The notes: a model not told the origin generated them from the letters alone. 64,000 nt of DNA from Formicarius rufipectus (GCA_013399695.1 VXAU01004726.1:149992-213991), one strand, 5' to 3'; counted from the stretch's first letter, positions 39,572 to 52,740 are shown. Program-made: numbers and translations.

Positions 39572-40202
39572 TCTATATTAAAGTTTCAATTTTTCTCATT
39601 AAGCACCCAAATATATTAAATTCATTGATGTAACATGGCATGGTCTCTGCTTATATGGAGGGGAACAGTATGGCCACATATTTTTGAAATATTTTAACTA
39701 CAGCACACGTGGTATATAGTAACTAAATGGTATATACACAGCATATAATAAATACATTAATAAGCTATAGTATATAGAGATCTTATGGCAAACTCCAGAT
39801 ACAATAAACTCCATCATGCAGCTTTTCTGACATTCAAACTCTAGAGCATAAATCAAAAAAGGATTTATTCCTTACTGGTAAGTGAAATATGTTTGTTCAA
39901 AACAGAAATACCACAGCTGATGAAGACTGTCAAGTAATGCTCCTTAGCCTTACCACCTCCTGAGGCATTTCTGCTGCCATAAGAAATTCATTATGGTGTG
40001 CACTATAGTCCAATATACCAACAAGGCTGATAACACAGAGCACTACAAAATTTAGTATAATGCATTCCTAAATAAAAATTATTTTTCTTAAAAGAGTGTA
40101 GGCTGTGGTGCAGAGAAAGCACAGCATGATGGGATGAAGGTGGCTTTACAGAAGTCTACACAATTCAATTGTTGAAATGGGGTATGGGATGAGGACTGCA
40201 TG

Positions 40203-40236
40203 AAAAAAACAAACAAAAAAAAAAAAAAAAAGAGAG
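40203..40236 (+). repeat. A-rich tract
   Basis: A7-C-A3-C then 17 A and AGAGAG; a simple poly(A)-like repeat. Confidence 0.85.
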
Positions 40237-40507
40237 AATGTAGAAGCAGTAATAACTATGAGATTATTCTACACTACTATAAAATATTTATTCAATATTG
40301 AGGTATCCTGGACATAGTCTTCGCTGCAGTTGATCCTTATTTTAAAGTCATTCACTGATGCTTTAGTCTTGCCATTTTTTATCCTTTATCTCTTTGGACA
40401 GTTTTTCCCTCTGCATATGCTTAAACATTGTATTACTTCATCTTTCTTATGCCTGTCCTTTTCCAAATCACTCTGAAAGGTACCCCAGCTTCTAAGAAAG
40501 GACTTTG

Positions 40508-40529
40508 TTTTTTTTTTTTTTTTTTTTTT
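40508..40529 (+). repeat. Homopolymer T tract, 22 bases
   Basis: A run of 22 T with no other associated structure. Confidence 0.9.
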
Positions 40530-43020
40530 GGAAGTCAAATCCCAAAAACTGTTTCAGATTTAAAAATCATGCCTCAGTATCATAGCTTCCTTTTCATCTT
40601 CTGAGTGTTAAGTTCAATGGAAGAAGCTACTGAAGATGCAGACCTCCTGCCAGCTCATGTCCCTAAAGACATTGTCTGTTTTCAAGTTTCTTTTTTTTCC
40701 TAATCTGGGCAACAAATGCTCATGAATTTAATGCCAGCTACTGAAAATTAAACCAGTCCACACATGGTAATATTTCCCATGGTGCAAATGATGGTGTTTT
40801 TGATTTGGTTTGGGTTTCTTTGCTGTGTTTATCTACCCTTCTGCCAGTCTTCTCACTATATCATGTCCCACAGTGTCTACCTGGAGCCAAGGGTCACCAA
40901 ACTGCAACTTCGTGCAAGGAACCTAGGTAATAATTCTCAATAAATAGTGCGTAGGGATGTATGGCAAAGAATAATTCAGCATGGCTTGCTATTATCTATC
41001 TTTCCTTCATCCTGCATGCATTTTTAGAATCCTCTAGATATGAAAATATATTCCTGTTTGAGATAGTTTGAGAGCTGTATTGAATTTTCATGCAAAACCA
41101 CAAATATCTTTTGCACCATTAGGATATTATATCTTATGCCTTTTCAGGAAAGGCTCTGTACTTTTCAGTCAAGGTGTTAATGTTTTAAAATGGGGAAATT
41201 CAAACTTTTGCCTTTTTCAAACAACAAGGGCTTTTTTAGAAACATGATTTTGCAAATACCTGCTGGTCTATTCATTGTCAAACAGGCCAAATCTCATTCC
41301 ATTTCTAATGGCTTATCATTCATATGAATAATTCATTAATTGCCACAGCTAGTAAAATGATATTTTATCTGCAGTATTCTAGGTCTCTTTCAATAAAAGT
41401 GAACAGTTGAAAAAGAGGTGGATAAACTGAAATAGTCAAAATGGATATATAGCTAAATTTGTTCTTGGGCAATTGTTCATTCAAGACACTCTGAATTTGT
41501 TTGGAACTATTATGCTGACCTTTGATTGAGCTACATTTCAGAAACTAAGATTACATTTCAGAAATTCACCAGCAAGTCACTTGAACTTAAGAGCAACTTG
41601 TCAAACAGAAAGTTCAAACCTCAGCTGTATGTGTGGAAGCAGTCCAAGACAGAGACATCTGATATTTAAGAGTAAGGCAAAATAAACGTTTTCTAGAAGT
41701 GCAGAAAGTGCAATACTAATCCAATTCAGATTCCAACACTGAATGACATATACTGTACCACATGTATACATGACTATAGTTCCCCCCAGAATAAACCACA
41801 CAGAAATATTTCTTATTGCTATTTATGCAAAGGAGAGGGTTCACATTAACTGCACAGGAGCCAGGATTCCTTGCCAAATGAAACCAGACAATTCCCGATT
41901 TGGGGCCATACTGTATCCTGTCATATTCACAAAGAGATTATGTTTTGGATCAGCAGATATGGAGCCCATAATTATTAAATTTATCTAGGGAAAGGAATTA
42001 GTACATGGATGCTGCTGATGGGAATTGTTCAGCACTTGCTTATTGAAAGACTGCTTTGGGGAAATTAGTCACAGCCATTTATCATTTTCAGACTCCAGAA
42101 TGTTTCATTTCATAGTAAGTATAATGCAGTATAAACCCAGGTGTTGCAATTTGCTATCCTCTCAAATTCTACCACAATTTTTAGAACAGGTCCTTTTCAA
42201 CCTGAAGGCATAACATAAAATTGGAAGAGAAGGGTTGCTATCTAGAAAGACATGAGAGATTGTAAACATTAACAAAAAAAGTAAATTAATCTTAACTTCT
42301 CAAATCTCAATGAAAAATAAGCTATTAATATTTAAAGGTAGTATTATTTAATCTTAACACAAACCTTCTTGTTTCCTGCAATCAAAATCATACTGATAGA
42401 AACTGACAGAATTGATACCAATAACTAATCATTCATAGTCTGTATAGATTCTTTAACAGAAATACATTGACTTAATTGAAGAACTGGGAGAAAGATGGAA
42501 AAAAAGTTCAGTAAAGATCATCACTAAAATAAAGTTAACTGGTAAAATCTGTCCTGTTTTGTCCAACTTTGCCCTATCCTGCGGATACAAAAATAGTGAT
42601 GAGACTGAACTGCCATGTGCTCTGTGTTGAGCTTAGAATGTTTGTCTTTATTATTAATGTAGAATTCTATCAGCATAACTAATTACGTTTTTGTATCTTT
42701 TCAAGTTGCTAAACATTCATGCTATAATGACTTGAAGAATGCTCTCTGGCAAGCAAACTAAGATAACTGTGGATAAATGATTAACAGAGCAGGGAGGGAG
42801 GGAAGAACTAAAAAACAATTCTAAGAATCTAAGTTGGATTTATTTTTCTATGCAACATTCACAGATTTTTTTTTGCAACAATAGATAATGATATGGAATC
42901 AGTTAATATGAGTATCAGGCAAAACAGAGACCAGCCACTGCCACCATTATGTTATTTCAATAAACACGCAATTAAAGTATAACCCCTTACTACTTTTTCT
43001 GTGTATGCATCCTTCTTATT

Positions 43021-43103
43021 TGGTTGTCTTTTGTTGTGGTTTGGGTTTAGGGGCTTGTTTTTGAGGTTTTTTGTTTACTTGTTTGGCTGGTTTGTTTTGT
43101 CTT
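43021..43103 (+). repeat. G/T-rich low-complexity tract
   Basis: About 80 bases of TTTG/GGTTT sequence lying 1 kb downstream of the 44110-44211 exon in gene orientation. Opposite polarity from the A/C tracts. Confidence 0.82.
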
Positions 43104-44109
43104 GAAGATATTATTGCAGGAGGTTCTCTAGTCTACTAAATGCTGTAGCAGACAACTATTAGTTTTTAAATACCCATAAAATAACTGGAGTGATATAAAA
43201 CTGCTCTGGCTGTGGCACTGACAGACTCTGGTGATATCACTTTCCATCCCTGCCTGAGCCTCTTCCTTCATCATGCAACGTCAGCAACGCAAACCATGAA
43301 AACTCCTCTTGTCTTGTTCTTTATAAGCAAGTGGTCAGCCCTCAGACAGCTAACAAGTACTTAAAAACATGAGTACATAGTAGAAAAAGGGAAATAGATC
43401 AGAATAACCTTTACAGTTCTGCAGCCCTGGATCAAATTTGTATTTGGGTATCGGTGCGAAGAGGGCATATATTAATTTCTCTCTCTTTCTTTCTACTCTA
43501 ACAACTTCTCCTCAAGCAGCCAGTTTATGGCAGGGAATACACTATACAGGCCTCATAACACGAAGTGCCTTCCTATTCTGATAGGCTTGTCTGTTCAGCT
43601 TTAAACCAAGAACTTTGTTGCAGCTGTGAAATGCAAGATGTCTACAAAGCAGAAGAACCTGGCTGAAGCTACAAGGAGACAGTAGATGTTTTATCAAACT
43701 GCTATTACTCACCCTAAGCTGACCTTGAGTATTTTCCGAGTGCAACAACTTTTGTCAGACTGCACTCAGTTTGGCAATGTAATTGGAATTGAATCATTTA
43801 GAGTTTCAGCTAGGTAACTTTAGGTAATGGGGCACTTGAAATTGCCTTTTATCAGTTCATATGTTTGTGTTATCTAATTTAGAATGTGTCTGTGGAAGAA
43901 ACAAGTTCTTATGTGTTTGATTCAATCTGAAATGAGTTGTATTGATAGATAATTTTATTTTGTGGAAAATGCTCCATTGTTCTGGTATCGAGAAGCTTTA
44001 ATCAGACACTCTAAATAATTTCTTTCTAAAATTGTGTACTCAATACAAAGATGAGGCAAGAGGAAGAAAATACATTCCTGCTAGTGCAAAAGGATGAGAA
44101 TCTGCTTAC

Positions 44110-44211
44110 CAGCACAGTCACCACACGCAGAAGCACTCCTCGCATGTTATTCTCCAATTTTCTGTCTGTTAGTGACCCATTCAGACCAGTGACAGGATTC
44201 CAGCAGCCAAG
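44110..44211 (-). CDS. GRID2: GRID2 coding exon: ATD-LBD linker and start of S1
   Basis: Internal exon of the delta-2 glutamate receptor, a postsynaptic protein of cerebellar Purkinje-cell synapses that binds D-serine and glycine and, through its amino-terminal domain, cerebellin-neurexin. On the minus strand a TTTTAG acceptor precedes the exon and CTG|GTAAGC is the donor. It is 34 codons long, phase 0 at both ends. The translation starts LGCWNPVTGLNGSLTD and ends RGVLLRVVTVL. From memory this matches human GluD2 at about residues 416-449 with only conservative changes (for example K to R after LTD). NGS is a potential N-glycosylation site. The final RVVTVL is the first beta strand of the ligand-binding domain. 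The previous exon is not in this window, so the upstream intron exceeds 19.7 kb. GRID1 is a poorer match over the same residues. The family and exon call is firm; exon boundaries come from splice consensus and homology, not transcripts. Confidence 0.95.
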
Positions 44212-45884
44212 CTAAAAGAGAAAACAAAAATAATTTTCTCATTGCCCATAAAAGTTTTCTAGTCATTCCTCTTAGGTGGAGTCGAGCAGAAATGTATGAA
44301 ATAAATGGAACACCTTTTGGAATCAATGAGATAGAAAATTAGGGAAGGGCATGCCGACAGATTCATCTTTAAATTGAAAATGTAGCAATTAGGGATATTT
44401 GTATGCACTTTTAAATACCTGTGTGCAATGGATGACAAGATCCAGGATGTGGGGTTATATGCATTGCTTTAAAAGAGCTCAGGAAGGACTTCTATATTAC
44501 TGAAAAACATTTAAAAAGTACTGTGTCTGTAACAATACTTCTACCTTACTTTCAGTAATACAATAATTAAAGAAATAATAGCTACCATAATTTTAGTACT
44601 CTGTCAGCTCCAGCTCATCTTTCCTAGTGAAACTCTGATGAAAGGAATTACACTAATTTTAATTAAAGCTTATACTACTACTAATTGCTAATGAAACAAT
44701 AGTGATTTTAAGCTAGGTTAAAAATCACATCTAAAAATGATTTAGGAAAAGATTATTGGATCACAGTATTGCAAAATGGATAATGCAGAAGAAGAAATTC
44801 AGCTATGCCATTGTTTGCATTGGTGCTATTGTATTTCTTGGGTTTCTGTGGATGGAAGCTTTTGCTCAGAAATCTCTCTAGGACTAACTGCCTTTCAATC
44901 TGAGTTTCGTAGATATTGACTTGTAATTTAGCTTTTCTGAAAATATAATTTGCCTACATTTCTCTATAATGGTAGATGCTTATCTTGGGTACAGAGAAAC
45001 AAATCAATCAGCCACATATCCCCTAGCATCATATAGAGACATATCCAGTTTAATTTTTAAAATTCATTACCAAGCACAAATGGCCTGTACAATTACCAGT
45101 GTTCAAAATTCAAAAACCGACAGAAAGACAATGACTGACTTTAGAGGGCTTTGAAGCAGAGTCTCAGTTATGGCATGTGAATCAATGCCTATGTAAAGGT
45201 TTTACCCAGCCTAAGAAACAGGCATCTGTAGGTACCAGTTCTTGCTCTCCACTACCTTCTCCATGGACTGTACATCTTTCCAGGGATGCTCATCTTGACT
45301 TAGGTAGCTACCCTAAGCCTTTAAACCCAGGTGTTTTTTTATGCCCCTATTTAAAGGACAAAAGGCCTTGCTCCCTCTGAAAAAACACGATTAACATCAG
45401 TGGGTTACTGCTAGGTCCAGAGACTAGGCTCTTGGAGAATTCAACTTTATAATCTGAGAGAAATATAAACTGTAAGACATCCAAAACATTTCTGTAATTT
45501 CACACAGAGTGACAGAAATAGCAGCCTCAAACCATCTGAAAGGGTCTGTAAAGAAGAAATACCTTTGCTAACTGTGCTTGAACAGAAATTTACGGAAACC
45601 ATTATTTTCAGCCCTTCATGTGAAAAGTCTTTGTATATGTGTTTCATAGATCTTTCAAAGTGAAACAGAAAACAAGGAACAAACTTCAAGGAAACATATT
45701 TTAACAAATTCATAAGTAGATAATCTGAAATACTTGTTTTCTTCATTACAGCCATTAGACTATTTTAGAGCAACTTCTAAATTTTTTAATTTCAATATAT
45801 TTGTATCAATTTTTTGGAGATACCTTCTGAAGAAATGAGTTTCTCAAAAAGTATAGAACAAAAGCTTTCTGTAATTATATAGAT

Positions 45885-45945
45885 GTTAGGTTTGACTCAA
45901 TGATCTCAAAGGTATTTTCTAATCTAAATGATTTGGTAATACTAT
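45885..45945 (+). mobile_element. CR1 3'-terminal remnant
   Basis: About 60 bases resembling only the last part of CR1: a GGTTTGACTCAATGATCTCA block, then AAAGGTATTTTCTAATCTAAATG and a decayed terminus. It is too short for subfamily placement. Antisense to GRID2. Confidence 0.6.
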
Positions 45946-46559
45946 GTTTCCCAAAAGAAGACTGCTTTAAAACAATGCAGCAATTTATGCCATTTTCAGA
46001 ATCACTCAGAGTTATCATAATTCTTGCCATTTTGAAGGCAAGGTTATGCTACTGTCAGAGAATGGGCAAGGGTAATGCTGAGCATACTTATAATCTCAAA
46101 TAATAACTTAATCAAGGATCTACTAGATCCACACCACCAGCCGAAATCACTGAAAGCAGCAACAGGATAAAGGAGGAACAAAAGTATGAGGTATTGTATT
46201 AATGTCTTGCAATTGCTCATCTTTCCAATACCCATTTTTAAATAAAAGCACATCATGTTCCTATCTGATCACAGACCAATAACAGATCATACTCTGCCTC
46301 TTCTGTACCTCCACAGTGAATCTGTTCACAGCAGTACAGATAGACTGCTGACCTCTTCCAGGTCCTCATCACTTTTCTAGCAAGGCAACTCTTTGAGCTG
46401 AATAACCTAATTGCTGAAGTGTATTAACTCTAAAAATGCAGTGAAATGTTTCAAATGTACTTGAAGTAAGTGCACTGTACATTGTATGTGATAACCCATC
46501 CTATAAAGCAAAGCATTTGACAGTCCACATTTTCTGTTCTAAAAATACTGAAAACAGTG

Positions 46560-47130
46560 CTTAAGTTCAGAAGAAAACTGCATTAAATTAATTTGGCAAT
46601 TGTCATTCTTAGTCACACAAAGAAACTAATTAGAGCTTAGATCCAATTAGCATATCCAAATATGTTGGATGTATAATTACTGCAGAAACTGTGCTGCTTT
46701 TGCCAGAATTAAAACCCTAGGAAGTTAGGGAAGAGTCTTTTAATCGTCTTGAGGTTAAAATCAATTTTTAATTATGTACATTAATATGTACATATTTATA
46801 TAATTAAATTTTTAGCTTGACCCATTCTACCTTTTTAAGAATAAAACAAAACTCACCAAGGTAACTGATTCCTGGAAATTCAATATACCAATGATTTTAC
46901 TTTTAAAAGGCACTTTTTACTTTCAATTATTGTTCATTTAATTTTCAATTCAATTGTTCTTTTACGCAGCGCAGTCATGGCAAAGACAAATGTGCAGTGT
47001 CTTGCCAACAAAGTTGAAATTGATTTTTAGTGGAAGCTGCTTACTGTTATTAGGAGAAAACAAATCAGCATTTATTGATGACAATTTGGGCTTGTCATTG
47101 AGCATGGAGCAAATGTAACTACTGCTGAAG
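46560..47130. promoter_or_regulatory. Candidate intronic enhancer (homeodomain and TALE-type sites)
   Basis: This 570-base segment is free of repeats and dense in TAAT/ATTA cores (for example AACTAATTAGAG and CCAATTAGCATATC). It contains an inverted repeat, ATGACAA at 47078-47084 and TTGTCAT at 47092-47098, with TGACA/TGTCA cores like MEIS/TGIF sites, next to TTGATGACA, which resembles a PBX-MEIS composite. The texture resembles vertebrate conserved non-coding elements. No alignment was possible, so conservation is unverified and AT-rich sequence yields TAAT by chance. Confidence 0.2.
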
Positions 47131-47170
47131 CAGTGAGAGGGGGTTGGTATGAAGCTACCTCTTCAGCTTT

Positions 47171-47740
47171 ATGTCTTGCTTAACTGCTTCTGCAAAACAT
47201 TTGCTGCTTTTGCATTTACTTCCTTTTCCTTTTGTTCTGTCTCTGATTATACAAATTAGAGTAGATCAGACACCAACAGAATTTCACATTATCTCTGGTG
47301 GATTTGTGATGATGGGTGATAGGAACTCTCTACTGGGCACAGAGCTTGTCTTCTTCATATCATATCCATTTTGTCATTTCTGGTGCTTTGTACTTCTTCT
47401 GCAGTTTCTTTTATTTATTCTGTTGACAGCTTTGAGTCTGCTAGATTTGATAGAATATGATGAAGATGGAAAAGTTGTCAACCTTCTACTTCCTTTGATA
47501 TCCAATTTACAATCTCTCTCTGGTTATTCCACCTGCCAGCTTGTTATTCCCCGTACCATTATTACTGGAATGGGGTTTGCTCTCCTGTTTTGCCAACAGA
47601 GCCAAAAATTTACCTCCCATTTTTCATTAGAAATTTTTGCCTGCAATGTATTAAGGAAGATCTTCAATTTGTATTTCAATATTAAAATAGGAAAAATCTA
47701 TTTCATGTGCATTTGCAATTTCCAGACACTAATTTATTAG
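47171..47740 (+). other. Open reading frame of 189 codons, unknown, probably non-coding
   Basis: The longest open frame in the window, on the strand opposite to GRID2. The predicted peptide is hydrophobic, with Leu/Phe-rich stretches near residues 9-28 and 57-90 that could be membrane segments, and a charged EYDEDGK stretch near residue 95. I recognise no domain. The start has a poor Kozak context (T at -3, T at +4), and there is no polyadenylation or splice evidence. The T-rich composition lowers the chance of stops, but a rough estimate still makes a frame this long unusual for the base composition. It could be a long chance frame or an exon of an antisense transcript. Confidence 0.12.
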
Positions 47741-48260
47741 GAACTTGGAATGCTAAAATATATAATGCCTTTATGACAGAGCTTACAGTCACTTTTCTCC
47801 CCTACTTCCTATGCAATCAGTGAACTCTGCAGAATAGCTGAGAGCTTTCACTTCTATTCCTTGCAGGGTAAAATGCAGATTAAAATTGTGTCAACTAATC
47901 AATTAACCAATACACTGGCCTGGTATGATCACAGTTGAGGAGAATCACAGAAAATAAGTGAAACCTGAACACTGATACTGATGCATTACTTAAGCGCTTG
48001 TCACTACATCAAAGTGTAGAGTGTTCTGTTACTTCGATTAACATAGGAAATACACAGGAAGTGATTCATCCAGCACTGCAGTGCAACCACCTCTGAACTC
48101 AGATTTGCATCACAGCAATGCTACTAACAGTCAGGAGCAGAAAACACTCTAGAGAAGCTGCAGTGGAAATCTGAAAGATAAAACAATGTTACACCTGCAA
48201 CTGAGATCTACAAAGACATGGGGATTATTGACTTGTCTTTCCAATATTTCCCTGGCATTT

Positions 48261-48345
48261 AAAATAAAAACAAAACCAACCAAACAAACAAAACCCCAAA
48301 ACCAACAACCACCTCCACAAACCAAACAAAACCAAAAAGAAAAGT
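48261..48345 (+). repeat. A/C-rich low-complexity tract
   Basis: About 85 bases of AAAC/ACCAAC repeats with the same polarity as the 12.5 and 14.8 kb tracts. Confidence 0.88.
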
Positions 48346-48723
48346 ATCCTGGTTTTAGTATGGACAGCCTGACAAAACATTTACAGTGGAAATACCCACC
48401 AGAGAACACTGTTGAGAAACTATTCCATTAGCTCCTTGTAGAGACCAGCTCACCCACAGAAGTACCACTCTCCTCACCTCACCAACCTACATGTTCTTCA
48501 CAAACTCTCCCCTCAATTTTCACCAAGATCCAACCTGCTTTAGAAACTGACTTTTTCAAGATGTGATTTCAACAGAAGAAATGTGTGTTAATAATCCCTT
48601 TTTGCATTCCAGAGCATAATAAATTCACACAAATAGAAAAGACACCATGAAGTTGTCACAAAACAGCACTCAGCTAGAAGATTCTGACTCCCAGGAGTTC
48701 TGGGAAGACTCAAAGTGGGATGT

Positions 48724-48765
48724 ACAACAACAACAAAAAAACCCCCAACAACAACAAAAAAAGAG
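48724..48765 (+). repeat. Short CAA-rich tract
   Basis: Two interrupted CAACAA blocks with CCCCC between them. Confidence 0.8.
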
Positions 48766-50039
48766 GTTGCGTTTTTTGATGATGTGTGGACTCAGGACTA
48801 ACAAAACTTTCTAGGACACCAGTTTAGGCAAACTTCAAGCAGCACAACATAGAAACCGTTTTGCACAGAGTAATCCTAATGCTTCTTATAAGCTGTTGTT
48901 TAATGGGATCTACCGCAACTCAGAAATCAGAGACTAAATCCAACTGATGAAAGACTACATCTCACAGAAGAAACACCATGAAAGGTATGATTTGATTGTC
49001 AGTCTGATATTGTTAATTAGATAAAATTTAATCAGACACACTGTCATCTGGTTAAAGAGTCCTTTCACTTCAGCACTCTAGTCAGAAACCAACAGTTGGT
49101 CAACCAAGTCTGCAAAACTTCTGATGGCCAGGGATTTACTGAGGGCCTATGCACCCCTGGGCTTGATTAAAGAAACAAAGGTCAGTTTTGTTCTTCACAG
49201 CAATTGCTTAACACAATTGGTTAGCACAAAAGCTTTTTGTGTTTAACTGCTACCTTCACTGGAGCCTATGAAACGGTCAGCAAATAGTAAGTTGTTAAAA
49301 TCAATAGAACATACTGTGTTCAACAAATTGGGTAATGTATAGCAGCACTCGTTTCTTCTGCATTCTTTGTGGTGAAATCTATATAGTTTTGTGCATTCCA
49401 TTAATTATTCTGTACAGTATGTTTTATTGCTTTAATTTGTGTCTGGACTAGAAGTAATGTCTGTCCCTGGACTTGCTCTGCAATTTTCAAGCTGTTGGGA
49501 GAATGTGAATACTCAAGTCCAGTTTTATATCCATTGGGCTAAGGATTATAACTGCAGCAGTCAAGGTGGGCTATTTGTTTTATTAACTGATCATAGACAC
49601 AAGTGCAAGTGACCTAAGAATTTATTTGCTCAAAGCCAAAGCACATGGAAGAATAAGGCTGCACAAAGTTAATAAAATATTTTGCTTTGGGGACTGCCCA
49701 AATTTCCTTTTCTTACTCAACTGAAATAAAGAAGTTAATGGAAAGTAACCTGCTGTTTTTTTGCCTACTAGCTCCTTTTCTCAAGGACTCAGATTGGTGC
49801 CAAAAGTTATAATTGGATGTTTTAGACCACTGACAAATGTTGAACATACAAGGAAAATACCAGAGACTGCATAACTGTTCTCTCACAGCATGCTCTACTC
49901 ACAAAGCTTATATTTAGTACTCAGGCCAAGCTTCTAGAAAGTCACTAATGGTATGATTTTTGAAATGGATAGTAAATCACTACATCTCAAAGAAAATGAA
50001 CCATCTCCTCAATCCAGTGGTGTTATTTTAATGATCCCT

Positions 50040-50665
50040 CACTTTTGCCCCACTTCATCTCTAGCTTATTTTCTCTATTACTACTTTCCCTTTCATTTGA
50101 AATTTGGTGGTTTTAATTCATCATTTACCACTTCTATGTGACATCTCTTTTATCTTTGGAAAATACCCTTTTTTCCTTTTTTAGTCCTCTCTGTGAATTC
50201 ACTACTCCCAGTGGTTCCGTAACCTGTGGTTATCTCCCTCTTTCCCATATTGCCATTTCTCTGTGTACTTTCAGTGTACTTTCTTTCTGCTTTGTTTTTG
50301 CTTTTCTTTCCCTTGATCTTCCTTGCTGTTTCCTATGCCTTTTTCCTTCCCTTATCTATTTATTTTTATTTGTTTCTTAAATTTTGGTTTTGTTTATTTA
50401 AGGTTTGAACTGATCAAGGGACCTCATTTTTCACTTCATCCAGCTTTAACTCATCTTTCAAATGACTTTGGGTTCTTCCCCCTTCTCTTTACCCTTCCAT
50501 CTCCTTTTCTGTCTGTCAGTCCTCTCAGGAAACTTCCCCACAACTTCTCCTATTCCTATTGTGTTATGAGGGAGATGGGACTTAACAAAAGAAATTATTG
50601 TATAGCTGTGCTTCTTTTCTTTCACCTTTCTTTTTTTTTTCCACTCCTATCCCCTGACATGCTTA
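50040..50665 (+). repeat. Long pyrimidine-rich segment
   Basis: About 600 bases with strong C+T bias on the plus strand (many CTTTCC, TTTTCCTT and TCTCTTT runs). Because A and G are scarce, stop codons are rare on the plus strand, producing four overlapping Phe/Leu/Ser-rich frames of 60-117 codons. None shows a recognisable domain and I do not call a gene. The GRID2 pre-mRNA is purine-rich here. Confidence 0.65.
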
Positions 50666-52324
50666 CACAACTCTGAAGAAAAGGCCCAGACAAGGACAAT
50701 AACGAGTCAGATGGTGATGTCTTTTCCCCCTGCCACCACGTTTCAATGAAAATACTCAAAAAAGCCTGTTCTTTGACCCACTACTGACATAATCCCTTTG
50801 CTATCAAAGTTCTTCACACTCCCAGAGTAAAACTCATGAATATCACTTTCATTTTACACTGAAAGCCCACTGTCTGAATTGTTCCAGGGAAATGGATAAT
50901 ACCAAGTAAGTTCAGGTTTGTGTACAGTTTAAATAAACCACTTTGATTTTTAATTGCAAATTCTTGTCTCCTTTCTTGTTAAGTATGCTAAGAGTTTAAA
51001 AATATGTATTTTATCTAAATCATGTGAGATCTGAAAAAAGCCAAAATCTTTAAAACTGGGTTTTCTAATTGAACTTGGTACATTCTGCCAATCACTGCAT
51101 CTTTAGGAGAAAAATATTCAAGGTTACTACTCCAGCTTGTATTAGGTCACAATATATAAGCTCTTCATATCACAGTAAATCCTTTAATCAAGTCTATCCA
51201 GTGACAAACCATGAAAAATATTGTTTTCCACTGGATTGCATGAAGCTCCCTTCCTACAGGCAGAGAAAACACACATGGCACATTTCAGCTTTCCATCAGT
51301 TCTGTGGGAGTATATCAATATTTTCCAGCAAACTCCCAGCTTTCCCATCAGCTTAGTAAGGTGCTTTCTCAGGATTAGAATTTTCAGAAAGGTTTGTCAA
51401 AGTGGAATATTAACAAAACCCATTTGCTGTTGTAGGGTTTAAAAATTCTTGGGGCAGTGTTCCAGTAAGAAATCAAAATTGTAACAGCACAGAACAAACC
51501 ACCACTGTTTCACGTGGCAAGAAGCGAGTTTACAGAGCAGGATTCTGAAAAAAACCCAGTCCAGTAAACCACATAAATGAATCCCTCATAGTAAAGTGGC
51601 CTATACTGAATGCTCTGCTTCTGCAGCAGCCTGCTGCCAGTGCTGAGCTACTTGGGTACTATCACACTGCATTGCAGTCAGCTCTGTGTCCATGCATGCT
51701 GAGAAGCCCCTTGGCTTTTTTTTCTGCAATGAAAATCTCCCCTTCAATATAATCACTAAATTAGCAGTCTGGGAGTCAGATCTTGAAGTAAACCCACACG
51801 GACAATTGTGTATTGGATTCATCACTCTCCAAACCAGGAAGAAAATGAACAGTTCCAGCCCAGGAACTGCAGTAGCAGCAGTGGTATAAGTAATGCTTGT
51901 ACTAAAGAAATCTCTGCTCATTTTAAAGGCAGCTGACAGGGAATGCATGGTTAGGCATAGTATAACTGGGGCCCAATGGGGCTACAGAACATCTGGACTA
52001 ATGTCAGTGACACCTCTTTAGACCTATTTTTGAAATGTAACAAGAATTGTCACACTACTTCTTGCACAGAAATGCACCAAGGAACTCTACACATGGTTAT
52101 CTTTTCATATGAAGTACAATGTTATGAAGTATATTTTTTTTTCAGGTATAGCATACGGTAATCTCCGTTTTCCTTGGCACGCTAAAGGGTTTTAACTGAA
52201 GTAGTACTTCACCACTATTTACTCAAAAGTTGATTAATTTATTTAGTTAGCTACTGAATGCTCAATGACCTGTACTGCTGTTGTCATTTTCCTTATGAAT
52301 GAAAAACACGAGTCGCATTCACAG

Positions 52325-52740
52325 GACTTGAGGGGATGCTGTAATGAGGAGCTGCTGAAGGCACTTGGTCAGTTCAGCCTCAGGAGGAGACTGAAGGGAG
52401 ATGTCATTGCAGTTACAGCTTCCTTGAGAGGGAAAGAGGAGGGGCAGGCACTGATCTCTGCTCTGTGGTGACCAGCAACAGGACCTGAGGGAATGCCCTG
52501 AAGTTGTGCCAGGGGTGGTTTAGTTTGGATATTAGAAAAAAGTTCCTCACCCAGAGGGTTGTTGAGTACCGGAACAGTCTCCCCAGTCACAGCACCAAGC
52601 CTGACAGAGTTCAGGAAGCATCTGGATGATACTCCCAGGCACATGATGTGACTCTTGGGGATATCCTGTGCAGGGCCAGGAGTTGGACTCGATGATCCTT
52701 GTGGGTCCCTTCCAACTCAGAATATTTTGTGATTCTGTGA
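52325..52740 (+). mobile_element. CR1 LINE 3' fragment, well preserved
   Basis: Shows 'GTTTGGATATTAGAAAAAAG', 'TTCCTCACCCAGAGGGTTG', 'GACTCGATGATCCTTGTGGG', 'CCCTTCCAACTCAGAATATT' and ends TTTTGTGATTCTGTGA. The good match to the usual avian 3' end suggests a younger insertion. 5' truncated, no intact reverse transcriptase, antisense to GRID2. Confidence 0.93.

Larger units (their letters stand above)
29191..44109 (-). other. GRID2: GRID2 intron between the linker and S1 exons
   Basis: A 14,919-base phase-0 intron with GTAAGC donor. It contains the candidate 99-base exon, the solo LTR, and CR1 fragments at 32.7, 35.9 and 39.3 kb. If the candidate exon is used, the intron splits into 14,476 and 344 bases. 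33000-35879, 36441-39334 and 39572-43020 apart from the T and A tracts show nothing I can name. Confidence 0.93.

Noticed and set aside
50138..50676. Cluster of Phe/Leu/Ser-rich frames resembling membrane proteins
   Set aside because: They overlap each other in different frames and follow from pyrimidine-rich composition.
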